Positions 1 through 8,136 of a stretch of 36,453 nt of DNA are shown piece by piece. The notes beneath the pieces were generated by a model that ran no database searches, was not told where the DNA came from, and saw only the letters and a list, made by a program, of their open reading frames with translations. The stretch lies in assembly GCA_018693315.1 (NCBI GenBank), contig JABHLR010000001.1, positions 1-36,453 of the forward strand, in the 5' to 3' direction. The stretch comes from an archaeon (GTDB taxonomy: Archaea; Nanobdellota; Nanobdellia; Pacearchaeales; GW2011-AR1). Both the position numbers and the translations under genes were made by a program. Every line of letters begins with the position of its first letter. The first letter of the stretch is position 1.

Positions 1-3000
1 AGTAAGAGTTGGTAATTATTATGGCGGAGGTAATTATTATCTTAACGGAACAATCGACGACGTCCTAATTTTCAATCGTTCATTGTCTGCAGATGAAATT
101 CTTGGGTTATACAATGCTTCGAGGGTTTCGCATACTGAAACTTTGGCGGATGGGGCGCATGAGTTTAGGGGGTGGACTCAGGATTTGGCTGGGAATGTTG
201 ATGCTAGTGGGTTGCAGAGTTTTAATGTTGATGCGGCGGGGCCTACGGTTTCGTTTGGGACGGGGGTTTTGGCGAATGGGAGTCAGACTGCTAATAATTG
301 GATTTTTATGAATGTGAGTTCGATTGATGTTTTGAGTAATGTTTCGACGGTTATTAATTATGATAATAGTTTGGTGAGTTGGTGGAGGATGGATGATGTT
401 AATGGGTCGTGTTATGATGATGAGACGGAGATATTAACAGATGATGGTTGGAAGTTGTTTGGTGATTTGGATAGAGACGAGAGGGTTATGACTTTGAACC
501 AGGAGACTGGTGAAAGTGAGTGGCAGATGCCTATGGATTGGCAGGAGTTTGATAATTCTAAGTTGGGTGGAGAGATGTATAATGTTTTGCTTGAGGATGG
601 AAGTGAGTTGGTTGTGAGTGAGAAGCATAGGGTTTATGTTAGTGATAGTATTTCAGAAAAAGAAATCAAAGGTGCTGAAAATATAGCACCAATGGTAACA
701 CAAATCTCCACAGATTGTAATTATTTGAATTTGAGAAACTATATAAATGTTTCTGTTAATAGTAGTATTGCCGAGAGTGCTCCTGTAGCATCAATGGTAA
801 TGCGCCCGTCTCAAAAACGGGGTCTCCACAGACTTTCGGGTTCGATTCCCGGCGGGAGCGTCTCGGCATTTAATTTCTCTTTGGAAAGGGTGACTGAAAC
901 TTATTTGAGGTTTGAGGGAGGGGATGTGATTTATTTCTTAAATGGAGATAGTGAGGTTGTTAGGGTTGAGAGTATCGAGAAGGTTGATTATGATGGGAAG
1001 ATTTATGATGTTGATGTGGGGAATGATGTTGTGTTGGTTCGGCGACTTGGGAGTTCTGAGTTATGGAGTGGGAATAGTGATCCTGTTGATTATATGGGTT
1101 TGAATAATGGGAGTGCGGTTGATGGTGCTGCGCAGACTGATGCTGGGAAATTTGGGAAGGGGTTTTCGTTTGATGGGGATGGGGATTATTTGGATGTGAG
1201 TGCGGATTCGAGTTTGAATTTCTCTCAGAATTATACTATTTCATTATGGGTGAAGGCGATTGATGATTGGGATGATATGTCTTCTGATTATGCTATATGG
1301 GATGCGGGTATGCATACTGCTTCAGCGGATCATTATTCATTATTAAAAGTTGATGCGGATGGGTCTAATAATTTACAATATATCACAACGTCAGATGGAA
1401 GTAAATCTGTGTATAGTGCAAAAACAGCGTGGAATGCTGAGCAATGGTATCATGTAGTAATTGTCCATAATTCTTCTAATTATATTTTGTGGTATATTGA
1501 TGGTTCTTTAGATGATGAGGATAGTTTTTATGCTTTGAATCAGGCTAATTATAACGGTTTCCATTTCGGAGTTAGGGATACAACAGGTAGTGGTGCTGTT
1601 TATTTCAATGGAACTCTTGACGACGTAATGATATTTAATCGTTCACTCTCAGCTGAAGAGATACTTGGACTTTATGCAAATCAAACATCTCGTTATTTGC
1701 CGATTAATTATACTGGGCTTGGTGAGGGGTATCATACGTTTAAGGGGTATGCTCAGGATATGGCGGGGAATGTGGATGCTAGCTTGGAGGTTCGGACTGT
1801 GCTTTCGGATTTGGCTTATCCTTTGGTTGATTATGATTCTTCGACTCCTGCTGATGTGAGCTATACTAATGGAACTAGTTTGTATGTGAATGTGTCTGTT
1901 ATTGAATCGAACTTTGCGAATATTACTTTTACACTACATAATTCTTCTGGTGAGGTTAATGTTACGACTTATACTAGTTTGGTTCAGGAGATTAATTGGA
2001 CGCTTGGAGCTGATGGGAATTATACTTACAATGTGACTGTTGTTGATTTGGCTGCTAAGGTTAATTCGACAGCGACGAGAACTTTGGTTAAGGATACGGT
2101 TGCGCCTGCTTTGGTTTTGAATACTGAAGGGATGCCTGATAATAATTCTGTTGGGGCTTCGAGTGCTTTGTTTAATTGGACTGTTTCGGACAATATTGAT
2201 GGTTCGATAGCTTGTTATCCTACGACGAGCGTTGATGGTGATTTGACGGGAGTGAATGTGGCTAATGCTACTACGAATTGGTCGACTGAGACTTTGAGTG
2301 GTGGGACTCATTTGATGAGGGTTAGGTGTGAAGATGATGCTGGGAATTCTAATACTACTTTGGCTTCGATAACTTATCTTGTTGCTGTGATTAACTTTTC
2401 GGCGCCTGTTAATAATTTGACTTATAGGATTGGGGATGAAGTTACTTTGTTTGTTGAGGAATTGGATGGGACGGACTTTTTGACTAATGTTACTATTCCT
2501 ATTGTTAGAGCTGGTTCGATTTTTGAGACTGCTAATTCTGTGGAGGTTGCTAGTAATAATTGGAGCGTGAGTTATACTTTGCCGTCGATATCGCCTACTT
2601 ATTTGACAGCTAGAGGTCAGGCATTTAATCAGAGTGTTGGTGCTAGTCAGAATGTTACGCAGAATGTTGGGTTGATTCTTTTGAGGGCTGCTGGGAATAC
2701 TTCTGTTCCAACGATGACGAAGATGTGTCCTAATCGGACTTATGTGATTAATGCTACGGACGCTTTGATTGAGGTTGTTAGTGATTTGGATACTTTGGTT
2801 TATAGTACGACTTTGAATGTGACTTCTCCATCTGGAATTAATTATACTTTGAGCGCTGATGTTTCGACGCAGGATACGGACAGTTATGTTAACTCTGAGA
2901 ATTATACTTTGGTTGTGAATGAGACTGGGGTTTGGACTATTAATTCGACTGTTGAGGACTTTGAGAATCAGAGTATTAGTTCTGCTTATAATTTGACTTC

Positions 3001-4321
3001 GGCTACTTCGTTTAATACTTATAGTATCAATTCGTCGACGGTGACTAATATGTCGGTGCAGGATAGGTGTGATGGTGCGGAGATTGATCAGAATACTAAT
3101 ATGGATGTTGTGGTTGTTGATGGGGCTTTGCTTGATTTGAATGTTTCGATTGATGAGCCTTTGGTTAATGCTACTGAGATGAATATTTTCTTTAGGGAGT
3201 TGAACTTGACTGGGAATGTTAGTGACGCTGTTAACTTTACTTTGAGGACGAATGAGACTGATGCGCCGACCAATGAGAGGAGGATTTTGACTTTTGATTT
3301 GAATTCGAGTTTGAACTTTACTAATTATACTATTACTTATGATTATTCGGATGTTGCGCATAGTGTTGCGAATGAGAGTGCTTTGAAAATGTGGAAGTGT
3401 GCGAATGCTTCGAATTGTACTTTGGTTGAATTGAACTCTACTGTTAATGAAACTGCTGATACTATCTCTGCTACTGCGACTAACTTTTCGAGGTTTATGA
3501 TTACTGAACCTGCTTCTAGTAATGAGACTGCCACGGAGACTGTGACTGTGACTGTTTCAGGAGGGGGTAGTACTGTTACGGAGACTGTTTATAGGAGTTT
3601 GCAGTTGCTTGTTCCTGGGACTGTTGAGTTGAGTTTGGCTGATGAGGTTGTTGTACCGATACAAGTATTGAATCCAGAGGATGTTGCTATGAGTGGGATT
3701 GCTTTGAATGCTTCGCCTAATACTGAGGACTTGAGCGCTGAGTGGGAGAAGAATGAGATTGAGAGCTTGGGTGCTGGAGAGAATGAGACTATTTTGTTGT
3801 ATCTTGAGTCGCATTCTAAGCCGGGCGAGTATGATGTTGATATTACTGCTACTGTTACGTCGCCGATGGTTCAGGAAACTGCGAAGCTTTATGTTAGACT
3901 TGTCGAGGCTATTGGGAAGGAGACTTTGGTTGAGAGGATTGTTTTGGCGACTGATATGTTTAGGGAAAATCCTGAGTGTTTGGAGTTGAACGATTTGTTG
4001 GAGGATGCGGAGTTGAAGCTTGAGGCTGGGGATATTGAGGGGAGTAAGGATAGAGTTCAGTTGGCTATTGCTAAATGTAAGGATTTGATTGCTGGGAAAG
4101 AGTCGCCGTTGATTTATACTCGATATAGGGAATGGTTGGTTCCGGTTTCTATTGCTTCTATTTTATTGGCGATTGCATTTGCGGTTGTGATATTATTAAG
4201 GAAGCCGAAGTTTAATTTTTATAAGAATAAGGAGAAAAAGTCGAGTAGAGGATGGTTTGGATTTGGGAAAAAGAAGAGCAAGAAGGTTGGCGGGAAAAAG
4301 AAGAAGGGTGTTTTTAGTTAG
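1..4321 (+). CDS. Large LamG-domain surface protein, 5' end outside the window, C-terminal TM helix and basic tail; contains a Hint/mini-intein insertion
   Basis: Frame stays open from base 2 (…NGTIDDVLIFNRSLSADEILGLY…), so the annotated start at 83 (TTG) is probably not real. LamG-like segments (SLVSWWRMDDVNGS…DGDGDYLDVS…GTLDDVMIFNRSLSAEEILGLY) and C-terminal TM segment WLVPVSIASILLAIAFAVVILL followed by a K-rich tail. Confidence 0.85.
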   Translation, partial: VRVGNYYGGGNYYLNGTIDDVLIFNRSLSADEILGLYNASRVSHTETLADGAHEFRGWTQDLAGNVDASGLQSFNVDAAGPTVSFGTGVLANGSQTANNWIFMNVSSIDVLSNVSTVINYDNSLVSWWRMDDVNGSCYDDETEILTDDGWKLFGDLDRDERVMTLNQETGESEWQMPMDWQEFDNSKLGGEMYNVLLEDGSELVVSEKHRVYVSDSISEKEIKGAENIAPMVTQISTDCNYLNLRNYINVSVNSSIAESAPVASMVMRPSQKRGLHRLSGSIPGGSVSAFNFSLERVTETYLRFEGGDVIYFLNGDSEVVRVESIEKVDYDGKIYDVDVGNDVVLVRRLGSSELWSGNSDPVDYMGLNNGSAVDGAAQTDAGKFGKGFSFDGDGDYLDVSADSSLNFSQNYTISLWVKAIDDWDDMSSDYAIWDAGMHTASADHYSLLKVDADGSNNLQYITTSDGSKSVYSAKTAWNAEQWYHVVIVHNSSNYILWYIDGSLDDEDSFYALNQANYNGFHFGVRDTTGSGAVYFNGTLDDVMIFNRSLSAEEILGLYANQTSRYLPINYTGLGEGYHTFKGYAQDMAGNVDASLEVRTVLSDLAYPLVDYDSSTPADVSYTNGTSLYVNVSVIESNFANITFTLHNSSGEVNVTTYTSLVQEINWTLGADGNYTYNVTVVDLAAKVNSTATRTLVKDTVAPALVLNTEGMPDNNSVGASSALFNWTVSDNIDGSIACYPTTSVDGDLTGVNVANATTNWSTETLSGGTHLMRVRCEDDAGNSNTTLASITYLVAVINFSAPVNNLTYRIGDEVTLFVEELDGTDFLTNVTIPIVRAGSIFETANSVEVASNNWSVSYTLPSISPTYLTARGQAFNQSVGASQNVTQNVGLILLRAAGNTSVPTMTKMCPNRTYVINATDALIEVVSDLDTLVYSTTLNVTSPSGINYTLSADVSTQDTDSYVNSENYTLVVNETGVWTINSTVEDFENQSISSAYNLTSATSFNTYSINSSTVTNMSVQDRCDGAEIDQNTNMDVVVVDGALLDLNVSIDEPLVNATEMNIFFRELNLTGNVSDAVNFTLRTNETDAPTNERRILTFDLNSSLNFTNYTITYDYSDVAHSVANESALKMWKCANASNCTLVELNSTVNETADTISATATNFSRFMITEPASSNETATETVTVTVSGGGSTVTETVYRSLQLLVPGTVELSLADEVVVPIQVLNPEDVAMSGIALNASPNTEDLSAEWEKNEIESLGAGENETILLYLESHSKPGEYDVDITATVTSPMVQETAKLYVRLVEAIGKETLVERIVLATDMFRENPECLELNDLLEDAELKLEAGDIEGSKDRVQLAIAKCKDLIAGKESPLIYTRYREWLVPVSIASILLAIAFAVVILLRKPKFNFYKNKEKKSSRGWFGFGKKKSKKVGGKKKKGVFS
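671..716 (+). repeat. Degenerate partial copy of the tRNA-like sequence (D-arm and variable-arm blocks, no anticodon arm)
   Basis: TAGCACCAATGGTAA (684-698) vs TAGCATCAATGGTAA (786-800); TCTCCACAGATT (705-716) vs TCTCCACAGACT (823-834); same order. Spacing differs by 16 nt. Confidence 0.6.
769..868 (+). repeat. Perfect 8-bp inverted repeat flanking the embedded tRNA (TGCCGAGA 769-776 / TCTCGGCA 861-868)
   Basis: Direct reading. With T778-G860 wobble and the acceptor stem it makes a 16-bp helix with one bulged G777. Confidence 0.85.
779..860 (+). tRNA. tRNA or tRNA-like gene with long variable arm, anticodon CAA (Leu by anticodon), embedded in the intein-coding region
   Basis: Acceptor GCTCCTG/CGGGAGC (one T-G wobble), D arm GCAT-CAATGGTA-ATGC, anticodon arm CCCGT-CTCAAAA-ACGGG, variable arm GTCT-CCAC-AGAC, T arm TCGGG-TTCGATT-CCCGG, residue 73 = G. 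Confidence 0.75.
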
Positions 4322-4662
4322 TTGCGGATTAGAGCTTTGGTTTCTTTTATTAGGTTGTTGAATATTTTTTTGTTTACCTCTCCGCTGTTGTATTCGATGG
4401 TTTGGATTTTTGATGCTAGTGCGAAGATGTCGAGTTTGATTTGATGATTGATTTTTTTAGATTTTATTTTTTTTGCCAGTTCTTCGTAGGTCAGGGATTG
4501 TTTGATTTTATATTTTTCTTTGAGATAGACGTGGAATATTTTGTTGAGTTCTTCTATTGATGTTGAAGATAGTTTTTCTCTTTTTAGTTTTGAGAGTTCT
4601 CTTAACGCTCCTTCTTGAAGTTTAGTTTTTATCTTATCTTTTCTTTTTTTGAATGACCACAT
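4318..4662 (-). CDS. Hypothetical protein, 114 aa, charged/helical
   Basis: Clean ORF between the surface protein and the MoxR operon; no recognised family. Confidence 0.6.
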   Translation of the reverse strand: MWSFKKRKDKIKTKLQEGALRELSKLKREKLSSTSIEELNKIFHVYLKEKYKIKQSLTYEELAKKIKSKKINHQIKLDIFALASKIQTIEYNSGEVNKKIFNNLIKETKALIRN

Positions 4663-4742
4663 ACTGAAGTTAGGGTTCGGGATTTTATAAGTTTATTGTG
4701 AGGCTGAAAAAAGTTTATATAGTCTTTTTTGTTTGGGATGTT

Positions 4743-5804
4743 ATGAAGAAGGTGAAGGTTTCTAAGAAATCTGTGAAGCATAAGTCTGTGGTTCATCATA
4801 AGAAGGTTAAGCATAAAGAAGTTCATAAGGAAAGTCATAGTAGGAGAAGCGTTTATTATGATGATTTGCAAAAGGTTAAGGCTGAGGTTGCGAAGATGGT
4901 GCTTGGGCATGGGGAGGTTACTGAGAGTATTCTGAGGGCGTTGCTTGCGAATGGGCATGTTTTGATTGAGGGTGTTCCTGGTGTTGCAAAGACGTTGTTA
5001 ATTAGGACGTTGGCGGAGGTTTCTGGTGTTGCGTCGTCGAGGATTCAGTTTACTGTTGATTTGCTGCCGGCTGATATAAGTGGTATTACAACTTATACTC
5101 CTGGGAAAGGATTTGAGACGATTAAGGGTCCGATATTTTCTAACTTTGTTATTGCTGATGAGATTAATCGGGCGCCGCCTAAGACTCAGTCGGCTTTGTT
5201 GGAGGCTATGCAGGAGAAGCAGGTTACGATTGGGAAGCAGACGTTTCAGCTTGAGCCGCCGTTCTTTGTTATGGCTAATCATAATCCGATTGAGAGTTCT
5301 GGGACTTATAAGTTGCCAGAGGCGCAGGTTGATAGGTTTTTGTTTAAGTTGAAGATGGGGTATCCGAGTAATGAGGATGAGGAGGGGATTATTGATCAGA
5401 ATATTACGACGCATAAATTTGAGGATTTTAAGGTTGCGCAGATTTTGAGCGCTGAGAAAATAATGAAGATGCAGGAGTTGGTGAAGGAGATTCCTATGAG
5501 TGCGCAGATTAGGAAGTATATTGTTAGGATTGTTGAGGCGACGAGGAATCCGAAGGATGTTGGAATTAGGCATGGGAAGTATATTGAGTGGGGAGGTTCT
5601 CCGAGGGCGTCGATTGCTTTGGGGATTGGTGCTAGGGCTGATGCGTTTTTGAAAGGGCAGGGAAATGTTTCGCCGCAGAACGTTAAGAATGTTGCTCATG
5701 ATGTTTTGAGACATAGGATTTTGTTGAATTATGCTGGGCAGGCTGAGAATATTAATTCTGATAAGATTATAGATGAGATTCTTGATAAGGTGAAGGTACC
5801 TTAG
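4743..5804 (+). CDS. MoxR-family AAA+ ATPase
   Basis: GVPGVAKTLLIRTLAEV Walker A, NFVIADEINRAPPKTQSALLEAMQEKQVTIG; ATG at 4743 preferred, after TATA-like aaaaaagtttatatag. Confidence 0.95.
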   Translation: MKKVKVSKKSVKHKSVVHHKKVKHKEVHKESHSRRSVYYDDLQKVKAEVAKMVLGHGEVTESILRALLANGHVLIEGVPGVAKTLLIRTLAEVSGVASSRIQFTVDLLPADISGITTYTPGKGFETIKGPIFSNFVIADEINRAPPKTQSALLEAMQEKQVTIGKQTFQLEPPFFVMANHNPIESSGTYKLPEAQVDRFLFKLKMGYPSNEDEEGIIDQNITTHKFEDFKVAQILSAEKIMKMQELVKEIPMSAQIRKYIVRIVEATRNPKDVGIRHGKYIEWGGSPRASIALGIGARADAFLKGQGNVSPQNVKNVAHDVLRHRILLNYAGQAENINSDKIIDEILDKVKVP

Positions 5805-5812
5805 GAGTTCTT

Positions 5813-6700
5813 ATGGCAAAATTAAAGATTGATCTTAATTTTTCTTTGAAGAGATTGGATTTGGTTACGAAGGGTTTGGTGACGACGAAGTTTCTTGGGA
5901 ATTATGCGAGTGCGTTTAAGGGGCAGGGTTTGGAGTTTGCTGATTATAGGAATTATGCTCAGGGGACTGATGATGCTTCGAGGATAGATTGGAAGGCGAG
6001 TCAGAGAGTTAATAATTTGCTTGTGAAGGAATTTGTTGAGGAACGGAATATGGAGATTTTGTTTTTGGTTGATGTGTCTGAGAAGATGTTGGCTGGTTCG
6101 ACGAAGCAGTTGAAGGCAGAGTATGTTGCGGAGATGGTTGCGGCTTTGAGTTATAGTATGCTTAGTGCTGGCGACGCTGTTGGGCTTGTTTTGTTTTCTG
6201 ATAAGATTGTGAAGTTTGTGCATCCGCAGTCTGGGATGAAGCAGGTTTATACTATAACGGAGAGTTTGGCTAATACAAATAATTATGGGAGTTTTTCGGA
6301 TATTGATTTGGCTGTTGATCATGCGTTTAGGAATATTGAGAAAGGGACGTTGGTCATTTTGATTTCTGATTTTATTTATCCTATTAAATCTGAGAAGAAT
6401 TTTAGGTTGGCTTCGAGTAAGTTTGATTTGATTTCTGTTATGGTTCGGGATCCTATTGACATGAATTTGCCTGAGGGTTCTGGAGAGGTTGTTGCGCAGG
6501 ATCCTGTTTCTGGAGAGGTTTTATTGATTAATCCTGCGAAGATGAGGAAAGAATATGGAAGTATGGCGGCTTCCGACGTTACGAAGATAAGGAATTTGAT
6601 GAAGAAGTCTGGTGGGGATTTGCTTTTTGTTGAAACGTCGAAGCCATTTGTCAAGCCTGTTATAGAATTTTTTAAGAAGAGGGAAGCAGAATGGAGATAG
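5813..6700 (+). CDS. DUF58 family protein
   Basis: GLEFADYRNYAQGTDDASRIDWKASQRVNNLLVKEFVEERNMEILFLVDVSEKM; next to MoxR. Confidence 0.92.
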   Translation: MAKLKIDLNFSLKRLDLVTKGLVTTKFLGNYASAFKGQGLEFADYRNYAQGTDDASRIDWKASQRVNNLLVKEFVEERNMEILFLVDVSEKMLAGSTKQLKAEYVAEMVAALSYSMLSAGDAVGLVLFSDKIVKFVHPQSGMKQVYTITESLANTNNYGSFSDIDLAVDHAFRNIEKGTLVILISDFIYPIKSEKNFRLASSKFDLISVMVRDPIDMNLPEGSGEVVAQDPVSGEVLLINPAKMRKEYGSMAASDVTKIRNLMKKSGGDLLFVETSKPFVKPVIEFFKKREAEWR

Positions 6701-7632
6701 TCTTTCAGAATTCGTTTTACCTTTGGGCGTTGGTGGTTATACCGTTGGTGATAGTTATTCATTTTGTTTCGCTTCGGTATTCGAAGAATAGATCTGTGAA
6801 GTTTGCGAATTTTATTGCGTTGGCGAGGGTTTCTGAGAAAGTTGGTTTGAGTTCTAATTTTGGTGTTTTGTTTTTGAGGGTTTTTGTTTTGATTTTTGTT
6901 GTTTTTGCAATTGCTGGGACGAGTGTTTGGTATGAGGGAACGAGTGTGACTTCTGATTATGTGGTTGCGATTGATGCGAGTGCGAGTATGTTGGCTGAGG
7001 ATTTGTCTCCGACGCGGCTTGATGTTGCGAAAGAAACTGCTGTTAATTTTGTTGATAAGTTGAATCCGCTTTATTCTTCCGTCGCTGTTGTGAGTTTTTC
7101 GGGGACGCCGTTTGTTCATCAGATGTTGACTAAGAATCATGGGATTGTGGTTGATGCCATTAATGAAATTGGTGTTCGAAGATTGGGGGGTACTGATATT
7201 GGGAATTCTGTTATTACGGGTTCTAATATTTTGTTTGCTTCTGCTGAGCCTAAGGTTGTTGTGATAATTACTGACGGTAGGGATAATGTTGGCTTGAGTG
7301 TTGAGGATGCGATTTTCTATGCTAATGATAATAATGTTTTGGTTTATACTATTGGGATTGGGACAGAGGAGGGTTTTACTGAGGGTAATGGTTCTATTGT
7401 TGGACCTTTGGGGATTGATGAGGGTGAGTTGCAGAAGTTGGCAACTGAGACCGGAGGGGAGTATTTCAATGTTAGGTCGGCTGATGATTTGGAGGGAGTT
7501 TATGGGAATATTTTGAATGCTGAGAGGAGGAGGGTTTCGCTTGACTTGACTTTCTTTTTGTTGATTGGGGGATTATTGTTGTTGGTTATTGAGTGGGTCC
7601 TTGTAAATACTAGGTTTCGTATTATACCTTAG
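6691..7632 (+). CDS. VWA-domain (BatA-like) membrane protein
   Basis: YVVAIDASASMLAEDLSPTRLDVAKE MIDAS-type motif, flanking TM segments; overlaps DUF58 stop. Confidence 0.9.
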   Translation: MEIVFQNSFYLWALVVIPLVIVIHFVSLRYSKNRSVKFANFIALARVSEKVGLSSNFGVLFLRVFVLIFVVFAIAGTSVWYEGTSVTSDYVVAIDASASMLAEDLSPTRLDVAKETAVNFVDKLNPLYSSVAVVSFSGTPFVHQMLTKNHGIVVDAINEIGVRRLGGTDIGNSVITGSNILFASAEPKVVVIITDGRDNVGLSVEDAIFYANDNNVLVYTIGIGTEEGFTEGNGSIVGPLGIDEGELQKLATETGGEYFNVRSADDLEGVYGNILNAERRRVSLDLTFFLLIGGLLLLVIEWVLVNTRFRIIP

Positions 7633-7633
7633 A

Positions 7634-8104
7634 GTGATTAAAATGTTATTTAGGACTCATATTGTTTTTTCGTTGGCTGTTTGGTTTGTGTTGAATTATT
7701 TCTTGGTTATGCCTATATATGTGTTGTTTTTTGTTCTGTTGGCGACGGTGTTTGTTGATGTTGACATTAAGAATAGTCGGTTTGGGAATCATTGGTTTTT
7801 CCGGCCGTTGCAGTTTATGACGAGGCATCGGGGGGTTTTGCATAGTTTGGTTGCTGGAATTTTGTTGTCTCTTGTAATTGGGGCTGTGAGCTTATGGGCT
7901 GGATTTGGGTTTTTTGTGGGGTATGTTTCGCATTTGTTTTTAGATTGTTTAACTAGGGGCGGGGTTAGATTGCTTTGGCCCTTTCCGTGGAAGATTAAGG
8001 GATTTGTGAGGAGTGGTGGAATTTTTGAACAGGTGGTTTTTGTTTTATTACTTTTGGGTGATATTTTTGTCGTCGGTAAAGTGGTTCTGGGTTATCTGTT
8101 TTAG
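7634..8104 (+). CDS. Membrane-bound metal-dependent hydrolase (YdjM/DUF457-like)
   Basis: HIVFSLAVWF…FVDVDIKNSRFG…RHRGVLHSLVAG…HLFLDCLTRGGVRLLWPF. Confidence 0.75.
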   Translation: MIKMLFRTHIVFSLAVWFVLNYFLVMPIYVLFFVLLATVFVDVDIKNSRFGNHWFFRPLQFMTRHRGVLHSLVAGILLSLVIGAVSLWAGFGFFVGYVSHLFLDCLTRGGVRLLWPFPWKIKGFVRSGGIFEQVVFVLLLLGDIFVVGKVVLGYLF

Positions 8105-8136
8105 ATGATATAAATCCTTATAAAGGAAAGTGGATT

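Larger units (their letters stand above)
410..1075 (+). other. Putative mini-intein / Hint domain inside the LamG domain (about 222 aa, Cys1 to terminal Asn, +1 Ser)
   Basis: N-terminal block CYDDETEILTDDGWKLFGDL, block-B-like VSEKHRVYV, block-F-like GKIYDVDVGNDVVLVRR, end …SGN|S. The flanking sequence joins as a continuous LamG start: SLVSWWRMDDVNGS + SDPVDYMGLNNGS. No LAGLIDADG motif seen. Penultimate residue is Gly rather than His. Confidence 0.75.

Noticed and set aside
83-83. TTG at 83 as the start of the first CDS
   Set aside because: The frame is open upstream to the window edge and encodes LamG-like GTIDDVLIFNRSLS, so the gene begins outside the window.
1934-3361. 475-aa minus-strand ORF antisense to the first surface protein
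   Set aside because: Translation is Ser/Arg/Ile/Asn low-complexity with no domain. It arises because the sense gene's T/G-rich codons leave few antisense stops.
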